Shown: one piece after another, positions 13,071 through 24,429 of the stretch
Position numbering within the stretch: the first letter of the stretch is position 1
How the letters are laid out: each line of letters opens with the position of its first letter
Origin: Stomoxys calcitrans
Taxonomy: Eukaryota > Arthropoda > Insecta > Diptera > Muscidae
Direction of reading: 5' to 3'
DNA length: 64,000 nt
NCBI RefSeq assembly: GCF_963082655.1
Contig: NC_081556.1
Location: 73,083,227-73,147,226 of the forward strand
The notes under the pieces: generated by a model
Databases searched by the model: none
What the model was told of the DNA's origin: nothing
The model's input: the letters and a program-made list of their open reading frames with translations, nothing else
Translations under genes and position numbers: made by a program

Positions 13071-13195
13071 GACTTCATATGTACCTTAAACTTATGCAAC
13101 AAATGTTTCAACCAAATAATGTTGGTGTTAAAATTCGTGCAAATTAGCAGAATTTTTTTAATTTTTAACACATTACCAGCAAAACAGAAAGAATA

Positions 13196-13645
13196 TGTTG
13201 AGAGCTCGAAAATTGAGAAACTTCAATTTCAGCCAAACTAGATGAAAATTGAGGCCTTTAGGAGCTCTAGAAGTCAAATTGGGGTATGTGGACTATATTA
13301 GTTTATGGGCAGATTGGGATCATACTTGGCACATATGTTGGAAGTCGTTGTGCCAAATTTCAACCAATTCCGACGAAAAATAAGGCTTTTACGGACTCAA
13401 GAAGTCAAATCCAGGGATCGGTTCGTATCAGTTTATAGATCGATTTGGATCATATTCGGCACAGATGTTGGAAATGAAAACGGAAGTTCTTGTGCTAAAC
13501 CAACACCAAACCAAACAGGGCTAGATACAATAGAATATAAATATGAGCTAGAATATATGCACGTTCCTGGGTCATAGATCAATATATCTAGGTGTTGCAA
13601 ACGTGTTGATAAGAGGATGCGGATATTAATCCGCCCCATGCCACC
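13196..13645 (-). mobile_element. Mini-me-like family C fragment, inverted
   Basis: The stretch reads 'aatttcagccaaac', 'cagattgggatcatacttgg' and 'tctaggtgttgcaaacg', the inverse orientation of the preceding copy. Confidence 0.55.
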
Positions 13646-14285
13646 ATGCACGTACACCTAAGCCAGTAATCGGCTTGTTGAGCGCTCTAAATACTAAAAA
13701 GTAACCTTGAAAAAGAAAATCTAAGTTAAAAGTTCCGTGCTACTTACAAAGTCCTTAATTGTTTTCCATGCCACGCCCCTAAATTGGTTCATGTCTGGTA
13801 TTTTGTCTACACCTTAGTGGCCTTAGGCATCTGTTAGCCGCGAAAGCCAGGCAGTGACATAGGAAACGCTCCAACGTCTCATCATCTTCCCCGCATGCCC
13901 TACACATGCTATCACTTGCCGCACCGGTTTTGCATAAATGAGCTCGTAGTCTTGTGTCCCGTTATGATGCCGAAAGCTATACTGACCTCCTTCTTACTTC
14001 CTTTCAGTATAGCCTCGTCTTATCACTGTCTTGACCTCCCCAAAGGACTTTCGCCGTCCTACCGACCGTTTCGCTGTTCCACAGGGTTACATGGGCATTC
14101 GTCGCCCACGCCCTTAACTCGGACTGCGTCGATTCAAAAGGATCCGGGTGAACCAAGTTTATTGGCAGCAGTTAACTGGTCTTCACTGCCAATGACCCAG
14201 CAACCAAACGATGCAGATCGTGGCATCCTCGGAGAAGGCGTTAATCTTTTTCTTACATTCTAAGACTTTTCGTGACCTTACAGTC
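13646..14285 (-). mobile_element. LINE-D (Jockey/R1-like) 3' fragment
   Basis: On the - strand it reads ETVGRTAKVLWGGQDSDKTR, then SKKEVSIAFGIITGHKTTS, then CGEDDETLERFLCHC. This is the post-RNase H tail with a CCHC-like cysteine cluster typical of fly LINEs. It is homologous to 42330-42810 on the + strand and is broken by several stops. Confidence 0.75.
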
Positions 14286-14489
14286 CTTGCTGTTATTATG
14301 CTTATGGTCTGTTTACTGTCCATAAAGATGTTTATTCTCGACACAAAATTATGATTAGTGCAACTCCTACGTTTTTCTGAAGAAAAAAAAGCTCAAAATC
14401 GCAAAATTCGTATCCGAAAAATGCTTAAAAAAATCAAGGTGAGTTTGAAGTAGCTGTAACATTTTTAGTTTTTGAGGAAAATCCCTTTT

Positions 14490-15262
14490 CATAATGGTGC
14501 TGGACGAAGCAAGCACCATTACGGGCATCAAGGCATGCCGAGATGCTGTCAGATCGAAAAAGAAGGCTTACAGAAATTGGGGTTTAGACAAAAACCCCAA
14601 TACTGAACGGCTGCACAAACAGCCAAGAACTTCATGTGACAAGGTACTTAGGCGCGAAAAGTTTCGACACGAACATTGTCTACCTGCCAAAGTTATTGCT
14701 TCTCCAAGGGAAGGAAGAGCTTCTGGTCATATGTTCAAACAGTTAAGGGCTACTCATCGGCTATCCCAACTCTTGTTAAGATTGACCAAATATTCACTGA
14801 CCCGGCTGGTAAAGCTAACCTAATGACTGAAATGTTTTTCCCTGCCGGTTAGTTCTCAACCACTCCCTGCAGTCAGGAATGTATCGAGCTCGATGCCTCA
14901 GATATATTTTCGAACGCGAGGAGTCAAAAGGGTCCTCGCGAATTTCAACGTAAATTAATCCCAGCGCCCGGATGGTATATCGGTATTTGCCCTATGTAAG
15001 TATTCTTCGACGCTTTCTCGTTTACTATGCAATCTTTTCAAACTTGCTTACCATACGGGAGTCTTGCCAGCGTTTAAGAAGGTTGCGAACGTTCAGCGGA
15101 TACCAAAGAAGGGTCAGGCGAACAACCCTGCGAATTACCGACCAATTGCGGTTTGACCCGCTCTTTCCAAGCTTATGGAAAACATGGTTAACCACCATCT
15201 TATGGGGCAACTTGACAGTATGGTTTTCGCAAAAATCGCTCCACGGGTGACCTGATGGTAAA
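14490..15262 (+). mobile_element. LINE (CR1/Jockey-like) fragment, linker and N-terminal RT
   Basis: The first frame reads RSKKKAYRNWGLDKNP and CDKVLRREKFRHEHCL, the pre-RT linker of Jockey/CR1 LINEs. A shifted frame at about 15060-15240 gives RIPKKGQANNPANYRPIAV and SKLMENMVNHHLMGQLDS, RT blocks 1-2. Frameshifts and truncation at about 15262 show it is dead. Confidence 0.75.
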
Positions 15263-16315
15263 GTTGTTGTGAGTCAAAACACACTATGTGCAAAATTTCA
15301 GCCAAATCGGATAAAAATCGCGGATTGTTAGAGCTCAAGAAGTCAAATCGGGAGATTGGTTTATATGGGAGCTATATCAGGTTCTTGACCGATTTAATCC
15401 GTACTTGACACAATTTTTTGGGAGTTATAACAGAGCACTATGTACAAAATTTTAGCCAAATCAGATAAAAATCGCGGCTTGTAAGGGCTCAAGAAGTCAA
15501 ATCGGCAGATCGGTTTATATGGGAGCTATATCATGTTCTTCACCGATTTTGGCACCGTACTTGGCACAGTTGTTGGCAGTCATAACAGAACATCATATAC
15601 AAAATTTCAGCCAAATCAGATGAAAATTGATGCTTCCAGGGGCTCAAGAAGTCAATTTGGCAGATCGGTTAATAGGGGAGCTATATCAGGTTCTTGGCCG
15701 TACTAATCCGTACTTGACACAGTTGTTGGGAGTTATAACAGAGCACTATGTGCAAAATTTCAGACAAATCGGACAAAAATTGTGGCTTCCATGGGCTCAA
15801 GAAATCGAATCGGGAGTTCGTTTTATATGGGAGCTATATCCAAATCTGAACCGATATTTCCCATTTACAGTCCTCATTGATCTACATCAATATAAAGCAT
15901 CTATGCAAAATTTCAAGCGGCTAGCTCTACGCGATCGATCACTATCTTGATTTCGACAGACGGACGGACATGGCTATCGAGTTACAGACCGAATTGGGCC
16001 GTACTCGGCGCAATTGTTGAGAGTCATAACAGAATACTATATGCAAAATTTCAGCCAAATCAGATAAAAATCGCGGCTTTCCAATCCTCAGCGACCTACA
16101 TCAATATTAAGTTTTTATGTTAAATTTCAAGCGGCCAGCACTACGCGTTCGACCGCTATTGTGATTTCGACAGACGGACGGATATGGCTAGTTCGAATAA
16201 GAATGTCGAGATTCTAGATCAATATTTCGAGGTGTTACAAACGGAATGTCTAGATAAGTATACCCCCATCCTATGGTGGTGGGTATGAAAAGTCTTTAAG
16301 TTCGGCCAGGCGATT
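15258..16315 (-). mobile_element. Mini-me-like family C, inverted copy
   Basis: Five or so degenerate units ('aaaatttcagccaaatc', 'aagaagtcaaatcgg', 'tatatgggagctatatca') are followed by two 'gacagacggacgg' tracts. The end is 'cctatggtggtgggtatg' and 'aagttcggccaggcg'. It abuts the 5' side of the first tetraspanin's recognisable exons. Confidence 0.65.
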
Positions 16316-16605
16316 TTTGAGGACTATGCACCGAGAGCTAAGCGCTAGACGTTTTGAAGCCTGGATTTGGCCGATAATCTTGATACTGTTTGGGAAAGGA
16401 TGGTGTTTTAAACACATGTTGGATATTATACATCAATTTTTATCGCTATTGAAGGCTATGGTGTTCCGTATACGTAATGCTGTAGCATATACGCCACCAC
16501 ATGAACCATAAATTAAGCCCATTCATACACATTGCCTATACATAATCTACTACATTCTACATTATTTTATAAGGTCAGAAATTTCAATGATTTTTCTTCT
16601 TCCAG

Positions 16606-17761
16606 ATCCTTTCGATTGGTCTAATCGTGCTTGGATCGTTCATATTGTTCAAAATTGGTCGGTTTGACACACTTGGCTACTCACTTGTTGGTATGGGTAG
16701 TGTGGTATTGCTTACCTCCATTATTGGAATAGCAGGAGCAGCACGTGAGAAGAATAAAGTCTTAAGATTTGTAAGTATTTCAAATATTCTTTCGGTGATT
16801 TGAATAAACGTTTTATGTTACTTTTGTAGTTTGCCATAATAGTCATTGCTTTGGCCATTGCCCATGCCATCATTCTGGGTTTCTTCTGGGTATTCAAATC
16901 ATCATTTTTGGTTAAGGCCGACAAAGCGTTCGACGAGGTATGGCGTGAGCAGCCGACACCTATAAAACCCGATAATGGCAGCCACATTGCCAGCATTGAG
17001 CGTTGGGTAAGTACTCGTATAAAACAAACTTTTGGATTTTTCGGGAGCAGCTTTGATATTTGCCGACTCCAAAAAAAAAAAAAAAAAAAGAATAGCAAAT
17101 ATGAAATGGTTTCACCAATATGTTGTGTTTTTTACATTTTCCTAGTTTGGCTGTTGCGGCAACAGTGGTGCCCAAGATTATCATTTGCCCCCTCACAGTT
17201 GTTATGATTCCAAGACGGACAAACTGAATTTGGAAGGCTGTCGCGATAAAATTGTGGATTTCATTTCAGACAGTTGGACATGTTTGAATATTTTCATTTT
17301 GATTTTCGTTGTTATTGAGGTAAAAAAAAAAAAAAATAAATGAAAAAATCGGAATACACACATTATAATTAAAATGGGCCACCAACGCTATCAATAATTT
17401 ATGCTTGCCCTTGTCGCGGTCGATCGTGCGGGTGGTCGTGACGTCATAGAGGAAATTCACAGTGACTCAAACAAAACAAGAGAATCAACTGACAAACGGT
17501 TTAGAAAATTTGGCTTCCTAAATAATCAGAACTATCTAATAAGGCACAAAAGTTTTCGAAAATATATAATTGTCTTCACAAAAAAAGGAACTTGTTTTCT
17601 TGCCTTTGAGTCACTGTGCGAGCTTATGTTTGTCTTCCCATGCCAAATGTTTTTATTTTTCTTGTTTTTTTTTTTTGCAGCTAATGTGTGCCATTTTTTC
17701 ATTCGTCTTGGCCAACAGCATATTGAATCGTTGGCGTCGTGCACAATACTATCCCAAGTAA
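16606..17761 (+). CDS. Tetraspanin (Tsp42E-like), exons 2-5; first exon not found
   Basis: Four coding exons with consensus splice sites join in phase 0: 16606-16770, 16830-17006, 17146-17319 and 17681-17761 (TAA). They give 197 residues. The first exon supplies the end of TM1 (starting ILSIGLIVLGS) and TM2. The second supplies TM3 and the start of the large extracellular loop. The third holds FGCCGNSG, the diagnostic CCG of tetraspanins, two further loop cysteines (HSC and GC, four in all) and most of TM4. The last ends RRAQYYPK. Known of the family: four-pass membrane organisers that laterally assemble receptors and adhesion proteins. The exon pattern and tandem placement with the second tetraspanin match fly Tsp42E clusters. 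A start exon of about 20 codons ending in phase 0 is needed. None was recognised upstream, so it lies beyond the left edge, is very divergent, or is lost. The AT-rich introns are 59, 139 and 361 bp. The exon set is intact; which paralogue it is cannot be told. Confidence 0.9.
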
Positions 17762-19190
17762 ATGGTAAATAGGTTCGCATCTTCATCATTGCCACCTCGA
17801 GCGCATTGGCCATCATGAGGATCAACATGGCGTGCTATAATCATCAATGATGAGTGGATGTGTTTTGTTTTAAGATTTTTTTTCATAAACATTTTTTTTT
17901 TTTGGGAGAATAGTAAAATATTATCTCAATCTCGAACGCAAACCAAAGATAAGAAGTTTCAGTTTCATTTTAACCGCATTTGCATACGAATTTGCTACAG
18001 CAACTGCCACTGATGTTGAATGGATTTCACTGGTACACTGTCGTCTCCAAGATGTTTGAAAAGAAATCATCAAGATAGTTTGCACACCTCATCATCTTCA
18101 AGAAGTCATATTTTTGGAAAGTTGAGAAAAACAAACATGGAATGCCGGAATTGAAAATTCGATTCTATGCCCATGTAACTTAGCTTAGAGCGAAGAGGTG
18201 AAACGATTAAAGCATTGCCATCAGAGGTTTTATCTGAAGCGATACCATTTGTTTGTTGTTTAACTTTAAGCAATTTAACAAAAATCAAAAGAATAAGGCA
18301 ATTGTTAACTAGTTAAGTTCTCTATATCTATGCTAACTTTTTAAATAACTATGTCTTCTATCAAATACTCTTCATCGAAATGTTTCTAATTTAAGAATTT
18401 TAATATAAGTAAATTATCCGTATTAACAAATTAAAAAAAAAAAATGAAAGCAATTAAAATCTGCCAATGAGCTGGCTTGCAAACGAACGAAATTTTCAAA
18501 AGTAGAATTAGTAAAATATTTTTTATAATAAAAAAAAAAATTAATAAAAAGAGTGAGAAAACTTAGAAATTCGGCCTTTTAATGAAGTTGGATGCTATAT
18601 CGTCAAAATAACTAATACTAAAGTAGTTTGTCTAACCTTTGAGGACAATATCCTTTGGTATCAAAACTATTCATCTTCGTAGCACAAAAAAAAAAAAAAA
18701 TAGGTTTGGAGCTATTTTAAATTACATTACAGCTGGTTCTATAGCTTGGTAAGACTTTTTAAACGTAACTGGATGTGGCCTATATCTGTACCTGATGACA
18801 AAAATAAATGCATATATAAAGGACTGTGATCAATAGAATATAAAACGGACATGGCTTTAAGGTCTTTGAGCTGTGTTAGGAATGAATATGGATAACATTT
18901 ATCGATGTTCTATAAATGGTGGGTATAGCTTTGATGGTGGGTATAATGACATAATGCTTGCATATTTGTAAGGCGGGTTGTTTATGTAAACCGCCTCTTC
19001 AAATTGTTGCAAAATGGAGAGGATGTTCACAGTTTTGAGCCAGAATTGAGTCTCAAAAACTCCATCTCTCGAAGAAATGTCTAAAATGCGATACAGATAC
19101 AGAATTTCTTAAACTAAATTTATTGAACGTGGATGCGTATGATTACTATTGGATATCCATGAACACACTTATACGCTACCTGGGCCACGA
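17762..19190. other. 3' region of the first tetraspanin and AT-rich spacer
   Basis: No further coding was recognised. Poly-T and poly-A runs and several AATAAA-like words (for example near 18536 and 18803) could serve as a poly(A) signal for the gene ending at 17761. A decayed mini-me end ('gatggtgggtataatg') is present near 18930. Confidence 0.4.
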
Positions 19191-19194
19191 AGGT

Positions 19195-20611
19195 AATATC
19201 AAAACCAGTAAGGAAAGGCAAAAGTCGGGCGGTGCCGAAGTCGAAGATGAACTATATCAGACTATATCTTCATATAGCCCACATATAGACCGATCCGCCG
19301 ATTTAGGGTCTTAGGCCAATAAAAGCCACATTTATTATCCGATTTTGCTAAAATTTGGGACAGTGAATTGTATTATGCTCTTCGACATCTTTCGTTAATT
19401 TGGCCCAGATCGGTCCAGATTTGGATATAGCTGCCATATAGACCGATGCTCCGATTTAGGGTCTTAGGCCCATAAAAGCCACATTTATTAGCCGATTTTG
19501 CTGAAATTTGGGAAAGTGAGTTGTCTTAGGCCCCTTAACACCTTTCTTCAATCTTTCTTCAAGCTCCTTGACATACTTATGCAATATCGCACAGATCGGT
19601 CTAGATTTGGATATAGCTGCCATATATACCGATATCTTGGTTTTAGGTTTTGGGTCCATAAAAGACGCATTTATTATCCGATGTTGCTGAAATTTGAGAC
19701 AGTGATTTTAGTTAGGCTTTTCGACGTCCTTCTTCAATTTGGCCCAGATCGGTTCATATTTGAATATAGCTGCCATATAGACCGATCTTTCGATTTAAGG
19801 TTTAGAGCCCATAGAAGGCGCATTTATTGTCCGATTTCGCCGAAGTTGGGGCAGTGCTTGGTGTTAAGCTCTTCGATATTTTTCTGCAACTTGGCCCAAA
19901 TCGGTCCATATTTAGATATAGCTAGTATGTAAACCGATATCTCAATTTAAATCTCCTTGACATACTTTTGCAATATCGCACAGATCGGTCCAGATTTGGA
20001 TATAGCTGCCATAGAGACCGATATCTCGGTTTTAGGTTTTGGGGCCATAAAAGACGCATTTATTGTCCGATGTCGCTGAAATTTGAGACAGTGAGTTTGG
20101 TTAGGCTCTTCGACGTCCTTCTTCAATTTGGCCCAGATTGCTCCAGATTTGATTTAAGGTTTTGGGCCCAAAAAGGCGCATTTATTGTCCGATTTCGCCG
20201 AATTTTGGGCCAGCGCTTTGTATTAGGCTCTTCGACATTTTTCTGCAACATGGCCCAAAACGTTTCAGATTTGAATGTAGTTAGCATGTAGACCGATATC
20301 TCGATTTTATGTCTTGGCCCCATAAAAGGCGCATTTATAATCCGATTTCATTGAAATTTGACACAGTGACTTATGTTAGGCTTTTCAACATCCGTGTCGT
20401 ATATGGTTCAGATCGGTTTATTTTTAGATATATCTACTGTACTCATTAGTACAATATTTGGTCCAAATCGGAACGTATTTCGATGTATCTGCTATGGGAC
20501 ATAAGGTATGAAATTTTCACCGAATTTTGGTGAAAGGTTGTTTACATATATACCCGAGGTGGTGGGTATCCAAAGTTCGGCCCGGCCAAACTTAACGCCA
20601 TTTTACTTGTT
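19195..20611 (-). mobile_element. Mini-me/DINE-1-like element, family B, with tandem body
   Basis: It opens 'accagtaaggaaaggcaaaa' and closes 'ggtggtgggtatcc', 'cggcccggccaaacttaacg' and 'ccattttacttgt'. The body is seven or so units of about 170-230 bp ('gatatagctgccatatagac', 'gcatttattatccgatttt', 'gtgagttgtcttaggc'). Several units are much closer to each other than to other copies, for example around 19620 and 20010, which suggests local amplification. Confidence 0.7.
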
Positions 20612-20621
20612 ATATGTGGAA

Positions 20622-21500
20622 CTTATCTCGAAATCTAGTCAGACTTTAATTTGGATACCAAATACCAAATAGCAATTTAGAACCTTGTAAAATTTTCCTA
20701 CCATAGGACAAAAGATTTGGATTTTAACATCTGTAAAAGGCCATATCTGATAAAAGATTATATGGGAGTAATATCGAAACCTGTGCCAATTTTAGTGACA
20801 CATACTAGGACATAAAATAGAACATCTCACGGCCTATATTGTAGAGATGTGACCAAAATTATGGATTTTACTGCCTTAAAAGTCCATATTAGATGAAATA
20901 TATACACATTGGAGCTATATTGACGTATTGGAACGTCAATTTAAACGTCTCATGCAAAATCGGACGAAAATTGTGGATTCTACAGCCTTAAAAATCCATA
21001 TCGGATAAACGATATATATGGGAGCTATATCTAAATCCAAACTGATTTTTATGAAGTTTTGAAGACGTCACATAAAGCACCTCACGCCAAATTTGGTGAA
21101 AGATATATATGGGAGCTATATCTATTGGGTTGCCCAAAAAGTAATTGCGGATTTTTCATATAGTCGGCGTTGACAAATTTTTTCACAGCTTGTGACTCTG
21201 TAATTGCATTCTTTCTTCTATCAGTTATCAGCTGTTACTTTTAGCTTGCTTTAGAAAAAAGTGTAAAAAAAGTATATTTGATTAAAGTTCATTCTAAGTT
21301 TTATTAAAAATGCATTTACTTTCTTTTGGACTCACAAACGGACAGAGGGACATGGCTAAATCGAATCAGAAAGTGATTCTGAGTCGATCGGTATACTTAT
21401 CAATGGGTCTAGCTCTTCTCCTTCTTAGCGTTGCAAACAAATGTACAAATCTATAATACCCTGTACCACAGTGGTTGTGTAGGGTATAATAAAGCGCCTT
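20622..21500. mobile_element. Mini-me-like family E fragment with mariner insertion
   Basis: The units read 'atatatgggagctatatct', 'tttatgaagttttg' and 'attgtggattctacagcctt', as at 51437-52656. A mariner MITE splits it near 21125-21335. The end carries 'acaaacggacagaggg' and 'gtgtagggtataataaag'. Confidence 0.6.
21125..21335. mobile_element. Mariner-derived MITE, one end lost
   Basis: This is the inverse copy of the 10005-10237 element, starting after TA with 'ttgggttgcccaaaaag'. The distal inverted repeat is missing: sequence stops after 'tttactttcttttgg' and runs into mini-me text. Confidence 0.75.
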
Positions 21501-21576
21501 AGCATAGTTTTTATAACCTCCACCATAGAATGGGGATATACTAATTTCATCATTCCGTTTGAAACACATCAAAAGA

Positions 21577-22153
21577 TCCAACAAAATATATGTGTTGTTG
21601 ATCGTTTTATCATTCTAAGTCGATTTAGCCATGTCGGTACCTTCTTCTCTCCCTCTGTCGAATGAATGCTATATTTGGCATGACGTATTTTGTATTGACT
21701 TCCAACAACTGTGCTTTGGGCGACCTGTCATATCGCCAAACGGTCATAAGGGCCAAAATCAATTTTGGGCTTTATGACTGCTCATGTTGCGGTCATAAGG
21801 CCCAAAATGAAATTGGACGTTAAGACCGACCACACTCATAGAAAAAAGTTTGCTAAAAATATCAGTTCCAACAAAATATATGTGTTGTTGATCGTTTTGT
21901 CATTCTAAGTCGATTTAGCCATGTCGGTAAGTTCTTCTCTCCCTCTGTCGAATGAATGCTATATTTGGCATGACGTATTTTGTATTGACTTTCAACAACT
22001 GTGCTTTGGGCGACCTGTAATATCGCCCAACGGTCATAAGGGCCAAAATCAATTTTGGGCTTTATGACTGCTCATGTTGCGGTCATAAGGCCCAAAATGA
22101 AATTGGACGTTAAGACCGACCACACTCATAGAAAAAAGTTTGCTAAAAATAGT
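21577..22153 (+). repeat. 290-bp tandem duplication
   Basis: Unit 1 (21577-21866) and unit 2 (21867 to about 22153) are almost identical. Each starts 'tccaacaaaatatatgtg' and ends 'gtttgctaaaaat'. Only a few substitutions are seen, such as 'ggtaccttctt' against 'ggtaagttctt' and 'tatcgccaaacgg' against 'tatcgcccaacgg'. The unit joins a mini-me fragment to a separate motif with 'ggtcataaggcccaaaatg'. Confidence 0.9.
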
Positions 22154-23870
22154 AAACACTGTCTGCTGAATATAAGTGATTAATTTTGTTGCTTTATAGC
22201 AGTAGTTCTGCTATTACAGCAGTAGTTCTTCAATTTCAGAGCTGCAGGATAACTGCTGAAAAATCTGTTGTTAGCTGAAAAAGACTGCTGCCTAATTATG
22301 AATGGATGATAGAAAAAACACGTAAGAGAATTGGATGAGTATTGCGCCCTCTAGAGGCTCAAGAAGTCGAGATCCCAGATCGGTTTATATGGCAGCTTTA
22401 TCAGGTTATGTACCAATTTGCGCCATACTTAGCACAGTTATTGGAAGTCATAAGAAAACACCTCATGCGAAATTTCAGCCAAATCGGATGAGAATTGCGC
22501 GCTCTATTGGCTCAAGTCAATAAAATACAAATGTAAATGTGTGTCTCAGTGGATGTTTGCAATCACCACTGAATGCATACTTCCCATAATCTTTTTTTCC
22601 TTAAATTTAGAAACAAAGCGACATGCCAGTCATGTACACATTAGAAGAGCAATAACAGAAAATGCGAGCGAGCTCAGCCACATTTCGAAATGTATACCAA
22701 TGGATGGACCAGCTTTCCCATTTTCAGCAGATAAAAATTGCTGTTTTAGCAAACTTTTTTGTTGTTTTGAATAACAAATTTTGTTGATTTTAGCTGACCA
22801 TTTCCTAATAATAAAATATTTCTGCGCTACGATGTAAACCCCAGTTACAATATTTTATTTCATTTTTTCAAAGCAAATATGAAATAACTCCTATGAAAAA
22901 AAGATATAGATACTTTCATTGTATCATCAACTTCTTGACATAACGGGCAATGGATTTTGCATGGTTAGCTAATGCTTCCGCCAGAACTTTATTGGTGACC
23001 GGTCATCACGTCCAATAACTCAAAAAGCTTAACTTCATGGTCGTTAAGCATTAAACCACTAAAAATATAGAAACTATGCATGAATCGCGCGCGGCAATTT
23101 AAATTGAATATAAAATTTTCGTCTGCAGCGCCCCCTACATCTAGACGTTTATTGTCTTATGTGCCCTTTAATACCAGTATAATAATAATTAATTTTTTTT
23201 TGTTTTCAAAATATTTCACCTTTTCATTTAGCTTGTAATACACAATGCTTTTTATTGTAGGTTTTCACCTCTTAATAAACTTTTCCGGTATATGCAGATT
23301 TTCTAGCATATAATTGCCCTTCACTGGGAATATACGAGCAAATTTACAATTTCAAATTCCATAATCACTTGTTCTTTGCGCCAGGTTTTACTTTGAACTG
23401 ATAATAATAGATAAACTGATAAACATAGATATTACTCCAATGCATTTTGCTGAACTCGAAATCTAATTTTAACGGTAATCCTAGCAATATTGTTTACACT
23501 AAAATTCGGTAGAAATTAGGTTTTTAACTGTATGAAATAGCCCCCAAAAAATTAAATAATCACCAAACTTTTTTTTTAGTTGTTTCAATATTCCAAATAA
23601 ATTAAATTTTCCCTAAATTGCATTAGGGGGTTATTTAATTTTTTAACTTTGGAGGTTATTTGATTGTGGGTTATTTCTTAGACCCAGAGATTTCAACAAT
23701 TTGCTATGTTAACTCAAAACTTATTTGAAAATATAAGGACGCTTAAAAAATTGGGCGTTGTGTCCCCTTTCCTCACCTGGGCCTTAACCTTGGTCTTAAC
23801 GCCCAATTTCATTTTGGGCTTTATGGACGAGGTATGAGCGGTCATTACGTTATAACAGGTCGCCTGCCCT
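22010..23870. mobile_element. Possible TIR element bounded by related inverted segments
   Basis: The left segment (about 22010-22125) and the right one (about 23780-23870, inverted) both carry 'gcgacctgt'. In inverted orientation they share a 26-nt block reading 'cccaaaatgaaattgg' and then '(a/g)cgttaagacc'. The 1.7 kb between them holds a mini-me fragment (22330-22515) and AT-rich DNA with no transposase. It could be a decayed non-autonomous DNA transposon, or two separate inverted copies. Confidence 0.35.
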
Positions 23871-23879
23871 TTCTATGAG

Positions 23880-24350
23880 CCAAATCCGTTTATAGTCTTA
23901 TATAGCTGAAATACAAACGGATCTCCGATCGTTATTTCTTGAGATAGCGTAATTCTTATCCAATTATCCAAACTGAAAATTTGCGTGCAGTGTTTTGATT
24001 TGATTTTCAATAAAGATGCCAAATAAAGTCTAACTCGCTTCCATAGAAACCGATCTTTTGGTTATGTTTCCCGAGTCTATAGTGAGCGCAGTTATTTTCT
24101 GATTAAACTGCAATTTTGTTTAACGACTTCTACTATGACCTGCAACATACATACCAAACATGGTCTGAATGGGTAAAAAACCTGATATAGCTGCCGTATA
24201 AACCGATATGCCGATTTTACTTCTTGAGGCGCAATTCTTCTTCGATTTGGCTGAAAATTTGCGCGATGGCTTTCAGTGTGGTCTCCAACATTCAAACCAA
24301 GTATGGTCACAATAACCTGATATAGTTCCAATAGCATAACAAGGAAAGGA
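23880..24350. mobile_element. Mini-me-like family C fragment
   Basis: Degenerate units ('aaatccgtttatagtcttat', 'cctgatatagctgccgtata', 'gaggcgcaattcttc') are present without either end module. Confidence 0.55.
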
Positions 24351-24429
24351 TAATGGATACAAATCCATTATTCTCTGTTTGTCTATAAAGATATACCGGT
24401 TAAAGAGATACCGGCCATTACAGAAAGTT

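Noticed and set aside
13895..14263. 122-codon + strand frame
   Set aside because: It is the shadow of LINE-D coding on the - strand, which has recognisable RNase H-tail and cysteine motifs.
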